Source of the DNA: JAFLBI01 sp964616465
GTDB taxonomy: Bacteria; Bacteroidota; Bacteroidia; Chitinophagales; Chitinophagaceae
DNA: 64,000 nt
NCBI GenBank assembly: GCA_964616465.1
Contig: CAZTTO010000011.1
Location: forward strand, 1-64,000
Direction of reading: 5' to 3'
Shown piece by piece: positions 16,275 to 24,078 of this stretch; within the stretch, counting starts at the first letter, position 1, and every line of letters begins with the position of its first letter. Under the pieces are notes generated by a model. It was not told where the DNA came from, searched no databases, and saw only the letters and a program-made list of their open reading frames with translations. The position numbers and the translations under genes are program-made.

Positions 16275-18676
16275 TTTGCTATAATTTTTTCGAATCGAAC
16301 CAGTTTACCCTCTTTATTAAAACCTTCAGCAATCACTCTAAATCGAGTAGTTACATCGTTGTTATTGAATCTAAACCTATATGCACCTACTTCACCATCC
16401 AATTGTACAGATGGATTCCAATAAAGTGTTTTTCGAATATCCCTATTCGGCTTCTTTCTATCGTCAGATGGATTTAAAGTACTTTCCCAACTTGTTGGCT
16501 TAGTATAGCCTTCTAGTGTAACCCTTCGCAAATTGCCAAAGTCATACTTCCTAGGCTCATCTCCTCTTCTTGTATATACTGCAATAGCGCCACCCGAGCC
16601 CCCTAAGTATGCACCATAAAAAGGCGGTCTAAAAACTTTTACATAAGCTACATCAGCCATTGGAATATTATTTAAGACACTAGCATCTTGTAATTGTACT
16701 TCATTTAAGAAGACTGCTGTATTATCACCTCGCCATGTAATAACAGGAGCTCCAAACTCATTTAAACGAATTTGTAAACCAGCAACTCTGCCTTGAAGAT
16801 ATGCAAATACAGAAGGCATCATCATTGCAAAATTATCGCCAGCAATATCAAATTTAATCCCATCAGATGTAAACATACCCGTTGTATATTTTTCATCCAT
16901 CTCTTCAATCCTTGACTTGACACGAGTTGTCACAACAACATCTTCCAATGTTCTGGTGGCAGCTAAAGAATCTAAAAATCTTTTTTCAGCAGCATACTTT
17001 CTTTGTAACTCTAACAAAGAATCGCTAGAAGGATCCAACTGAAGTGTTGGCACACGCATCATTCTATTAGGATTAGCAGCTAGTAAGTTGGTTTGCATAG
17101 TAACGGCATTCTTATCAGTAATAACAACCTTATTAGGTTGTAAGTAAACAGTTACGCTATCATAATAAAACAAATCATCTTGTTTAAAACTTCCATCATT
17201 CGCCAATTCTAACATCATCATTTGTTTTTCCTCATCACGTGTACTCAAAATGAGGTTCATAGTTTCAGCCTTTTTTGTTCTTCTTTCACCTAGATTGGTA
17301 ATTTGTCCACTTATACTGATAAATGATTGTTCGCGCTCAGCTTTAATAGGAAGAAGATTACCAGCCAAAGCATCACCCACATTGGGGTACCAGATATCTT
17401 GCGCTTGCAACCATTGGTCGATTGCCCGATAGTTTTGTTGATCGGCCCATTTAGCGGCAAGATGACTATAAGAAGGCGTTGACTTAAACACATCTGCTCC
17501 CATAAGCTGATAGATAGTATTGTTAGGGTGTGATTCATCAAAATCAGCATCAGTCACCGACACCGATAAACTCGTCAGTAATGTATCTAAAGAAACCAAT
17601 GTAAACACATTTTCACCTTTCTTATCAACGTTAAGCGTATCAACATCTAGTGTAAGAGTAACGGGCTGTGGTTTATGCAAAAAGAAAACTCTTTGTCCTA
17701 ACACATTTTTCTCGTCATCGAACCAAATCAACCTATGAAAGCCATTTGGAAAACTATCGGTTCGTATTCTTCCGCGCACCCTCAATCTTTGTTGCAAGGA
17801 CACAATTGTTTCAACAAACAAATCATCTTTATGCATTAATGCAACAAGAATATTTTGCTCTGCAAGTCTAGCGTCTGCGGTTCTTTGCACAATAAAAGAT
17901 TGATCAACTGGATCAAATTTCAACGTCACTCCTCTGTCCAATACTTTAGGCAATGCTTGCTGAGCCCATGTTCCATTTGGCAATTCAGCTTGGATATAAT
18001 AATTATCGGAAGTTTCTGGAGTAACTTCTACTTGTCCATAACCGTACGGTGCAGTTGAAACCAAACTCACTACTTGTCCATTGGCATCTACAATCCTACA
18101 GTTCATAGGAATGGGCAAATTATTCCCATTGCGCGTACTAATTGTGAGTATAGAAGGAACTCCTTTCACCCAAGAGCCTCCTTCTGGCAGCGCTTGTATT
18201 TGCAAACCAGCAGGACTATTATCGGGTGAGAGTATGGGTTGATTTGCTTGCAAAACCCTAAAAGAGCTAACTAGGAACGGAGTTGGATTTTGCTCTTGCA
18301 TCCAATTGGTGTATAACTTCATATAAATCCATTGTCCAGCATACTTTTCAGGAATCAAAAAATCGCCAGCAGATAAACCCATTAGGGTTGGAATGACTTG
18401 TCGTGAAATATATTTTCCCTCCTGATCATACCATTCTACATAAACATTCTTGGTAAATGGACTAGGGCCATCCTTACTCATCAAATAAATTTTGTAAAAG
18501 AGTCTTTCGCCAGGTGAATATTGGTATTGATTGGTATGAACGTGTGCTTTTTCTGGCTGAAAAGATGCCATATAATTTTGAAGTGGTTCTTTCAAAATTG
18601 TTTGCGCATGAATTTGAGAAATGAAAATGACTAAGAAGGAAACTGCGAATGAAAAATAAGTGTTCAATTTGGTCAT
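16271..18676 (-). CDS. Exported protein with MG2-like N-terminus and TonB-receptor plug domain
   Basis: An 801-residue exported protein (signal peptide about 1-25, ending IHAQ). Residues 35-140 (EKAHVHTNQYQYSPGERLFYKIYL onward) resemble an alpha-2-macroglobulin MG2-type domain. Residues about 585-715 resemble a TonB-dependent receptor plug (LEDVVVTTRVKS ... FAYLQGRVAGLQIRLNEFGAPVITWRGDNTAVFLNEVQL ... YGAYLGGSGGAIAVYTRRG). The 600-700-residue beta-barrel expected after a plug is missing; only about 85 residues follow. This layout is known from unnamed Bacteroidota families. It may be a periplasmic or surface adaptor. It overlaps the aminotransferase start by 4 bp. Confidence 0.75.
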   Translation of the reverse strand: MTKLNTYFSFAVSFLVIFISQIHAQTILKEPLQNYMASFQPEKAHVHTNQYQYSPGERLFYKIYLMSKDGPSPFTKNVYVEWYDQEGKYISRQVIPTLMGLSAGDFLIPEKYAGQWIYMKLYTNWMQEQNPTPFLVSSFRVLQANQPILSPDNSPAGLQIQALPEGGSWVKGVPSILTISTRNGNNLPIPMNCRIVDANGQVVSLVSTAPYGYGQVEVTPETSDNYYIQAELPNGTWAQQALPKVLDRGVTLKFDPVDQSFIVQRTADARLAEQNILVALMHKDDLFVETIVSLQQRLRVRGRIRTDSFPNGFHRLIWFDDEKNVLGQRVFFLHKPQPVTLTLDVDTLNVDKKGENVFTLVSLDTLLTSLSVSVTDADFDESHPNNTIYQLMGADVFKSTPSYSHLAAKWADQQNYRAIDQWLQAQDIWYPNVGDALAGNLLPIKAEREQSFISISGQITNLGERRTKKAETMNLILSTRDEEKQMMMLELANDGSFKQDDLFYYDSVTVYLQPNKVVITDKNAVTMQTNLLAANPNRMMRVPTLQLDPSSDSLLELQRKYAAEKRFLDSLAATRTLEDVVVTTRVKSRIEEMDEKYTTGMFTSDGIKFDIAGDNFAMMMPSVFAYLQGRVAGLQIRLNEFGAPVITWRGDNTAVFLNEVQLQDASVLNNIPMADVAYVKVFRPPFYGAYLGGSGGAIAVYTRRGDEPRKYDFGNLRRVTLEGYTKPTSWESTLNPSDDRKKPNRDIRKTLYWNPSVQLDGEVGAYRFRFNNNDVTTRFRVIAEGFNKEGKLVRFEKIIAK

Positions 18677-18740
18677 AAACGTTTATTTATTTTAATAGAG
18701 ATGTACACGATTTTACATAGATATTGAGCGAAATCTATGC

Positions 18741-18752
18741 CAAATATATTTG
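18741..18752. promoter_or_regulatory. Perfect palindrome CAAATATATTTG in a divergent promoter region
   Basis: A 12-bp palindrome about midway between divergently transcribed genes (starts 18676 minus, 18847 plus). Each strand reads TATATTTG, an exact TAnnTTTG -7 box, so it could serve as back-to-back -7 elements or as an operator for a dimeric regulator. Confidence 0.4.
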
Positions 18753-18834
18753 ACTTAGACCTGAAAAATGACAGGTTGTTTAATGGCTTCAGTTTTGAGT
18801 TATTGGCTGAAGTAGTTCTCGTAATGAATTCATG

Positions 18835-18841
18835 TATATTG
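18835..18841 (+). promoter_or_regulatory. Possible -7 box 5 nt from the LysE start
   Basis: TATATTG followed by CAACC and ATG 18847. It resembles the start-proximal boxes in front of other genes here but is one base short of TAnnTTTG. Confidence 0.3.
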
Positions 18842-18846
18842 CAACC

Positions 18847-19479
18847 ATGTTGGAGGCACTGATTAAAGGGATTGCACTTGGATTTATGCTGAGTATTTCA
18901 GTAGGCCCAGTTATATTCTCGATTATTAAACAAAGCATCTCCAATGGTTACAAAGGAGGAATTGCTTTTATCTTGGGAGTGAGTGTAAGTGACATTTCTT
19001 TGGTGGTCGTAAGTCAATTATTTACCGAACTTTTTAGACAAATTTTAACATATAGAACGCCAATAGGTGTAGGTGGCAGCGTCATGCTCATTATTATGGG
19101 TATTTATGTGCTTTTCTTTAAAAAATCAACAGCAAACGAAGAGGGTCAACTAAGTGTTGTTTCAATGAGGAAGCGTGATTATGCTAAGATTTTTGCATCT
19201 GGATTTTTTATGAATATTTTAAATCCAGCTGTGTTTGCCTTTTGGCTCATTATTGCTACTTCTGTTGTGAGCTATGATTTTTCTTACAGGGTTTCTATGT
19301 TTACGGCCGCGCTTGCAGTTGTCTTAATAATGGATCTTTTAAAGGTTTGGGGAGCTGCTGTCATCAGAAAAAAACTCACTCCACTAGCCATTCACCGAAT
19401 TAATCAGTTATCGGGGCTTATCTTGATTGGATTTGGAATTGCCTTGTTGTGGGGAACCATTTGGAAGATGGAGGGGTAA
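18847..19479 (+). CDS. LysE/RhtB family amino-acid exporter
   Basis: A 210-residue inner-membrane protein with about six hydrophobic helices. MLEALIKGIALGFMLSISVGPVIFSIIKQSISNGYKGGIAFILGV is the LysE N-terminal signature (the conserved G-P in helix 1), and FFMNILNPAVFAFWL (about 120-134) carries the conserved NP. It should export an amino acid or related small molecule by proton exchange. An in-frame ATG at 18832 would add MYIAT, but 18847 matches the usual family start. A repeat island begins directly after the stop. Confidence 0.85.
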   Translation: MLEALIKGIALGFMLSISVGPVIFSIIKQSISNGYKGGIAFILGVSVSDISLVVVSQLFTELFRQILTYRTPIGVGGSVMLIIMGIYVLFFKKSTANEEGQLSVVSMRKRDYAKIFASGFFMNILNPAVFAFWLIIATSVVSYDFSYRVSMFTAALAVVLIMDLLKVWGAAVIRKKLTPLAIHRINQLSGLILIGFGIALLWGTIWKMEG

Positions 19480-19536
19480 GGAGGTGGGGCCTTAGTCTTT
19501 GGTCTTTGGTCTTTAGTCTTTGGCTATTAATGCCTT

Positions 19537-19556
19537 GGTTCGTGTCTTCACAAACC
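19537..19556. repeat. TTCGTG hairpin, copy 3
   Basis: GGTTCGTG-TCTT-CACAAACC, one mismatch in an 8-bp stem, followed by ATATGGTGTAGGCTTTTTTC. It is the inverted arrangement of the copies at 836-880 and 10300-10335. Confidence 0.65.
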
Positions 19557-19578
19557 ATATGGTGTAGGCTTTTTTCTT

Positions 19579-19827
19579 GTCTTTGGTTGTTTCTAGGTTA
19601 ATACTAAAATCAGGATCTGCTAAAGACTAAAGACCAATAGCTAAAGACAGATTTATTGAAGTCTTTGGTCTTTGGTTGTTCATAGGTTAATACTAAAACC
19701 AGGCTCTGATAAAGACTAAAGACCAATAGCTAAAGACAGATTTATTGAAGTCTTTGGTCTTTGGTTGTTCATAGGTTAATACTAAAACCAGTCTCTGCTA
19801 AAGACTAAAGACCAATAGCTAAAGACT
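19579..19827 (+). repeat. Tandem array of 89-bp units (nearly three copies)
   Basis: The block GGTTGTT(T/C)(C/A)TAGGTTAATAC falls at 19585, 19674 and 19763, an exact 89-bp period. Each unit has a CTTTGGTCTTTGG arm, a spacer with ACTAAAA(T/C)CAG, and a complementary CTAAAGACTAAAGACC arm, so each can fold into a long hairpin. Copies two and three are almost identical, so the expansion is recent. Confidence 0.9.
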
Positions 19828-19983
19828 ATTAGAACCTCTGGATAGAACTTCGGAAAACGCAGAGATCACTTTATATTAACCTAAGGCTTGCCGAGGCCGC
19901 CCATCGCTAATACCTGAAAGATGATTACAGCGCCTTGAGGACATACAATTAACATGTGTTAGTAAACTTTGAGGCAATTGCGG

Positions 19984-19991
19984 TAAATTTG
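19984..19991 (+). promoter_or_regulatory. Putative -7 box for the toxin-antitoxin pair
   Basis: TAAATTTG matches TAnnTTTG exactly and lies 16 nt before the antitoxin ATG at 20008. Confidence 0.45.
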
Positions 19992-20007
19992 GACCAAATC
20001 ATCTATT

Positions 20008-20172
20008 ATGGTTTTAAAACTTAAAAGTGGGGCCTCAAAAAAGCAAATCAAAACCATTGAGAAAAAACTACAAACCTCAAAGGGTATTGATGTGTTGAAA
20101 TACTGTGGCAAGATTAAACTAAAAGAAGATCCACTGACTATTCAAAAAGCAATGCGAAATGAATGGAAATAG
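20008..20172 (+). CDS. Small antitoxin (VapB-like) paired with a PIN toxin
   Basis: A 54-residue frame, MVLKLKSGASKKQIKTIEKKL at the N-terminus, ending in LKEDPLTIQKAMRNEWK. It is rich in Lys and overlaps the PIN-domain gene by 14 bp, the usual antitoxin-toxin arrangement. The CGKIKLKEDPLTIQKxMRxEW tail is, from memory, common in short Bacteroidota proteins encoded before PIN genes and is probably the toxin-binding part; the N-terminal half should bind DNA. I would call it VapB-like by position rather than by a recognised DNA-binding fold. Confidence 0.75.
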   Translation: MVLKLKSGASKKQIKTIEKKLQTSKGIDVLKYCGKIKLKEDPLTIQKAMRNEWK

Positions 20173-20530
20173 ACTATTACTCGATACAAATACCATTCTA
20201 TACGTGTTAAACGGCAATGAAACACTCGCTACATTTCTAAACGAGAAAGAACTCTATGTTTCGGTAATAACTGAACTTGAATTGCTATCATATAAGAAAA
20301 TCACTTCAAAAGAAATCCGAGTAATAGCCAATTTTCTTGCTGAAGTCAACATCGTCAACATAACAGATGAAATTAAAAGTGCGACGATTCATCTTCGAAA
20401 AAAATCAAATTTGAAATTACCTGACAGTATTATTGGAGCAACATCACTATCATTAAACATCCCATTGGTAACTTCAGACAAACAAATGGCCAGTATTCCC
20501 GGGCTAAACATTGTGCTGTTTGAATCTTAA
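20159..20530 (+). CDS. PIN-domain ribonuclease toxin (VapC-like)
   Basis: A 123-residue PIN-domain protein. The metal-binding acidic residues are visible: Asp9 in LLLDTNTILYVL, Glu39 in VITELELLSY, Asp89 in LPDSIIGATSLSL and Asp107 in LVTSDKQM. All four are intact, so it is probably an active ribonuclease that cleaves RNA (often initiator tRNA or rRNA) when the antitoxin is lost. The gene overlaps the antitoxin stop by 14 bp. The pair stands alone, with repeat DNA on both sides, which suggests an acquired or selfish cassette. Confidence 0.88.
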   Translation: MNGNRLLLDTNTILYVLNGNETLATFLNEKELYVSVITELELLSYKKITSKEIRVIANFLAEVNIVNITDEIKSATIHLRKKSNLKLPDSIIGATSLSLNIPLVTSDKQMASIPGLNIVLFES

Positions 20531-20577
20531 TGCAACTATTAGTCTTTAACGGAAACCCTCCAAGGACTAAAGACTAT

Positions 20578-20597
20578 GGTTCGTGAAGACACGAACC
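20578..20597. repeat. TTCGTG hairpin, perfect copy
   Basis: GGTTCGTG-AAGA-CACGAACC: an 8-bp perfect stem with a 4-nt loop, followed by AAGGCATG as in the copy at 858-884. Confidence 0.8.
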
Positions 20598-20604
20598 AAG
20601 GCAT

Positions 20605-20918
20605 GAAATTTCCAACTAAAGACCAATAGCCAAAGACTAAAGACAATGAAATGAGCCTCTCGAAGGGTTCACCCTAATCACGTCGAAGGCCCGACTTAAA
20701 GCAAGATATAGTGTCAATCTTTTAATGATGTGAAATTTCCAACTAAAGACCAACAGCCAAAGACTAAAGACAATGAAATGAGCCTCTCGAAGGGTTCACC
20801 CTAATCACGTCGAAGGCCCGACTTAAAGCAAGATATAGTGTCAATCTTTTAATGATGTGAAATTTCCAACTAAAGACCAACAGCCAAAGACTAAAGACAA
20901 TGAATTGAGGCTCTCGAA
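20605..20918 (+). repeat. Tandem array of 127-bp units (about 2.5 copies)
   Basis: GAAATTTCCAACTAAAGACC starts at 20605, 20732 and 20859, an exact 127-bp period. Each unit holds CCAAAGACTAAAGAC, CTCTCGAAGGGTTCACCC and GACTTAAAGCAAGATATAG. Copies one and two differ by about one base; the third is cut short and diverges after CAATGAATTGAGG. Confidence 0.92.
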
Positions 20919-20971
20919 GGGGGCCAATCTCAGGCTAATCATTACCCATTGCATAATTCGCCATTCACGCC

Positions 20972-20979
20972 TATCTTTA
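20972..20979 (+). promoter_or_regulatory. Possible -7 box for murF
   Basis: TATCTTTA, one mismatch from TAnnTTTG, 16 nt before the murF ATG and just outside the repeat island. Confidence 0.35.
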
Positions 20980-20995
20980 CTAATTCGCTTACAAC

Positions 20996-22291
20996 ATGGA
21001 TACAACCTCACTTTATCATATTTTTCTTCAATATCCTAAGGTATATACCGATACAAGACAGGCAGTACCTGACTCTATTTTTTTTGCATTAAAGGGACCA
21101 AGCTTTGATGGAAATCAATACGCGCAAGAAGCACTTGAAAAAGGAGCGGCCTATGCGGTAGTAGATGACGCTACAATAGCGTCAAAAAATCCAGAAAAAC
21201 TTTTGTTGGTTGATGATGTCCTAACCAGTCTTCAAGCACTTGCAAAACACCATCGTCAACAATTCAATATTCCTTTTGTGGCTATTACTGGTAGCAATGG
21301 AAAAACAACTACCAAAGAATTAGTAGCAGCAGTTTTATCGAGTCATTTTCGTACTTCTACAACTGTGGGTAATTTGAATAATCACATTGGTATTCCTCTT
21401 ACACTGCTGCGCATTCCAAAAGACACTGAAATTGCTGTGATTGAAATGGGCGCCAATCACCAAAAAGAGATTGAAAGTTATTGCACCTACGTACAACCAA
21501 CTCATGGTATTATTACGAACTGTGGTAAAGCACACTTAGAAGGATTTGGTGGAATTGAAGGCGTTCGAAAAGGAAAAGGGGAGCTATACGATTTTCTTAG
21601 AAAGAACAAAGGCACCATTTTCATGTACAACGATTATGATTATCTGCACAGCATGTCGTCAGGAGTGCATGAAATAGTAGGCTATGGAACAAAGGAGGGA
21701 GCTATCATTGGACAAAGCATAACCAGTAATCCATTCTTAACCGTTGGCATTTCAAAAGGTATTCAATTTAATAAAATTCATACTCATTTAGTTGGCGACT
21801 ATAATTTACCTAATGTGCTATGTGCAGTTGCTATAGGAAAATATTTTAACGTTCCAGATGAGAAAATACTTTCTGCAATAGAATCATATAATCCTACTAA
21901 TAACAGATCGCAATGGATGGAGTTAGGCGGACATAAAATTATCTTAGATGCCTATAATGCTAATCCAACCAGCATGCAAGCTGCTATTTCAAATTTTGCA
22001 GCACTACCCGAAGAAAATAAAATAGTTTGTCTTGGAGGTATGATGGAAATGGGCGATGCTTCACTTGAGGAACATGAGTTCCTTATAAAAAATTTAGAAC
22101 AACACAAATGGTCAGAAGTGATTTTAGTAGGTGGTGATTTCAATAAAGTTCCACATAATTATCATTTTTTTGAAACTGCAGAACAAGCAGTAGCTTGGAT
22201 GAAACAACAGCAGTTTAAAAAAAGTACCATATTAATCAAGGGGTCACGCAGCATGCGAATGGAAAAAATATTAGACACATGGAAAGATTAG
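20996..22291 (+). CDS. murF: UDP-MurNAc-tripeptide--D-Ala-D-Ala ligase MurF
   Basis: A 431-residue Mur ligase that adds D-Ala-D-Ala to the UDP-MurNAc-tripeptide in the cytoplasm. The N-terminal part has the DTRQAVPDSIFFALKG block (about 18-33). The ATP-binding loop is TGSNGKTTTKE (about 99-109), TVGNLNNHIGIPLTLL follows, and VIEMGANH is the usual MurE/F metal and carbamate region. ILDAYNANPTSM (about 315-326) is the MurF-specific C-terminal block. It overlaps the following Crp/Fnr gene by 13 bp. No other cell-wall genes adjoin it here. Confidence 0.95.
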   Translation: MDTTSLYHIFLQYPKVYTDTRQAVPDSIFFALKGPSFDGNQYAQEALEKGAAYAVVDDATIASKNPEKLLLVDDVLTSLQALAKHHRQQFNIPFVAITGSNGKTTTKELVAAVLSSHFRTSTTVGNLNNHIGIPLTLLRIPKDTEIAVIEMGANHQKEIESYCTYVQPTHGIITNCGKAHLEGFGGIEGVRKGKGELYDFLRKNKGTIFMYNDYDYLHSMSSGVHEIVGYGTKEGAIIGQSITSNPFLTVGISKGIQFNKIHTHLVGDYNLPNVLCAVAIGKYFNVPDEKILSAIESYNPTNNRSQWMELGGHKIILDAYNANPTSMQAAISNFAALPEENKIVCLGGMMEMGDASLEEHEFLIKNLEQHKWSEVILVGGDFNKVPHNYHFFETAEQAVAWMKQQQFKKSTILIKGSRSMRMEKILDTWKD

Positions 22292-22908
22292 GTAAAATAT
22301 TCCCTCAGTTTGATGCAACCTTACTTGAGGCACTAGAAGAGTTTGGAACCATTAAAACTATTCCAGCTGGAGAAGTGCTAATGCGCACTGGACAATATGT
22401 TAGGAATACCATGTTGGTGTTAGATGGCACCATTAAGGTATATCGCGAAAGCGAAGATGACGGTACTGAGTTTTTGATGTATTATCTTAAACCCGGCGAG
22501 GCCTGTGCGCTATCTATAATTTGTGCTGCCAAAATGGAAGCCAGCAGAATTATGGCACAAGCAATGGAAGACACTACTATTTTAATGCTACCTCTTCATT
22601 TTCTAGATGAATGGATGACCAAATACAAGAGCTGGTATTATTTTGTGTTGGAAACCTATCGTAATCGCTTTGATGAATTGTTGAATCTGGTTGATCAGGT
22701 TGCATTTCGAAATATGGATGAACGTTTGCAATTTTATTTGGAAAGATATATGCAAGTGAACAAAACCCATATCATTCCACTGTCACACCAAGAAATTGCA
22801 ACCGACCTCAACTCATCTAGAGAAGTAATTTCGAGGCTATTAAAAAAAATGGAACAAAGAGAATTACTCATCTTGCACCGCAACCAGATTGAGATGAAAA
22901 ATATATAA
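22279..22908 (+). CDS. Crp/Fnr family transcription regulator
   Basis: A 209-residue protein with a cyclic-nucleotide-binding-like beta barrel (about 20-125: IPAGEVLMRTGQ, YYLKPGEACALSIICAAK) and a C-terminal winged helix-turn-helix (about 165-205: PLSHQEIATDLNSSREVISRLLKKMEQ). It lacks the Cys cluster of oxygen-sensing Fnr and the clear cAMP-binding RxS motif of Crp. The effector is unknown. It overlaps murF by 13 bp and precedes glycerate kinase by 10 bp, so the three form an operon. Whether it controls the nearby glycerol genes cannot be told from sequence. Confidence 0.88.
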   Translation: MERLGKIFPQFDATLLEALEEFGTIKTIPAGEVLMRTGQYVRNTMLVLDGTIKVYRESEDDGTEFLMYYLKPGEACALSIICAAKMEASRIMAQAMEDTTILMLPLHFLDEWMTKYKSWYYFVLETYRNRFDELLNLVDQVAFRNMDERLQFYLERYMQVNKTHIIPLSHQEIATDLNSSREVISRLLKKMEQRELLILHRNQIEMKNI

Positions 22909-22918
22909 AAAATATTCT

Positions 22919-24034
22919 TTGCAATACCTCATCTGTCCAGATAAATTCAAAGGAAGCTTGAGCAGTCTTGAAGTTGCTCAAGCTATACAAGCAGGTATTC
23001 GCAAGTTTGACTCAAATGCAGCTATCAAATTATTTCCACTTGCAGACGGGGGCGATGGTTTTAGCACTGTAATACAACATTACTGTAATACCAAAACCTT
23101 AATAGTAAAAACTGTAGATCCCTTAATGCGCCCAATACAAGCTTCCTATGAAATGGACTTACCGTCAAAAACTGCTTACATAGAATTAGCTGCTGCATCA
23201 GGATTAGTACTACTTAGAGAAGAAGAAAGAAATCCACTTTATACAAGCACCTACGGTACGGGTTTGATGATTCAAGATGCACTGGAAAAGGGAGCTACTA
23301 AAATTGTATTGGGCTTAGGCGGAAGTGCAACCAATGATGGCGGCATAGGTATTTTAAGTGCTTTAGGTTGGACTTTACTAAATGAAGAACAATCAATACT
23401 AAATCCAGTTGGTAAGTCCCTACAGCATCTTTCTAAATTATTGCCGCCAGAAAATAAAATCAACTTCCAGCTTGTATTGGCATGCGATGTTAGCAATCCA
23501 CTTACAGGCTTAAACGGCGCAGCACATGTTTATGGAGCACAAAAAGGAGCAGAGCCTGCAACCATAGAAATACTTGATAAAGGCCTTTCTCATTTAGGTA
23601 AACTGTTACAAAGTATTCAGCCTTCCTTTAAACCAAATGAACCCGGAATAGGTGCTGCGGGCGGAACTCCCGCTGCATTGGTTGCTTTATATCAGGCTAC
23701 CATCATTTCTGGCATTGAGATACTTCTTGAAATGAGTGCGCTTGAAAAATCGATTTCAAGAGAGAGTGTTCTGATTACAGGAGAAGGGAAATTTGATGAT
23801 CAAAGTTTACAGGGAAAAGTAGTTGGAAGTATTGCACAACTTGGTTCCAAACATAATATTCCTGTGTATGTATGCTGTGGCATATCTGAGTTTTCTAAAA
23901 AAGAGTTTTCCCATCTTGGTATCGCGGATGTAATTCAAATAAAAAACGAAGAGAGGTCAATTGAAGAATGTTTGCACTCTGCTTCAGAATTTATCGAAAA
24001 AGAAATCTTTGATCTTATTCGATCACTTGATTAA
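22919..24034 (+). CDS. Glycerate kinase (GckI/GarK family)
   Basis: A 371-residue kinase that phosphorylates D-glycerate with ATP. PDKFKGSLSSLEVAQAI at the N-terminus, FPLADGGDGF (about 39-48), YGTGLMIQDAL, GLGGSATNDGGIGILSALGW and VLITGEGKFDDQSLQGK are all family blocks. The start is TTG within TATTCTTTGCAATAC; no downstream ATG would keep the conserved PDKFKGS region. It ends 44 bp before the convergent glpF, with no clear hairpin between them. It may feed glycerate into glycolysis beside the glycerol genes. Confidence 0.9.
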   Translation: MQYLICPDKFKGSLSSLEVAQAIQAGIRKFDSNAAIKLFPLADGGDGFSTVIQHYCNTKTLIVKTVDPLMRPIQASYEMDLPSKTAYIELAAASGLVLLREEERNPLYTSTYGTGLMIQDALEKGATKIVLGLGGSATNDGGIGILSALGWTLLNEEQSILNPVGKSLQHLSKLLPPENKINFQLVLACDVSNPLTGLNGAAHVYGAQKGAEPATIEILDKGLSHLGKLLQSIQPSFKPNEPGIGAAGGTPAALVALYQATIISGIEILLEMSALEKSISRESVLITGEGKFDDQSLQGKVVGSIAQLGSKHNIPVYVCCGISEFSKKEFSHLGIADVIQIKNEERSIEECLHSASEFIEKEIFDLIRSLD

Positions 24035-24078
24035 AATTTATGTAACTCAAGGACATCATTGAACTTGAAATACATTAA

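Larger units (their letters stand above)
19480..19983. repeat. Intergenic repeat island 4a
   Basis: No gene supported. It begins with CTTTGGTCTTTAG tracts (19490-19525) and a TTCGTG-type hairpin with adjacent GTGTAGGCTTTTTTC (19537-19577). A tandem array of 89-bp units follows (19579-19827), then the fragment CTCTGGATAGAACTTCGGAAAACGCAG and about 120 bp of unremarkable DNA leading to the VapB-like gene. Confidence 0.8.
20531..20945. repeat. Intergenic repeat island 4b
   Basis: No gene supported. It has a CTAAAGACTATGG stretch with a perfect TTCGTG hairpin (20578-20597), then a tandem array of 127-bp units (20605-20918), ending at a CTCTCGAAGGGGG fragment about 70 bp before murF. Confidence 0.8.

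Noticed and set aside
16271..18676. Complete TonB-dependent receptor
   Set aside because: Only a plug-like domain is present; the remaining C-terminal length is too short for a 22-strand barrel and no frameshift is visible.
19579..20918. CRISPR array
   Set aside because: The repeats are long (89 and 127 bp) with no unique spacers between them, and no cas gene is present.
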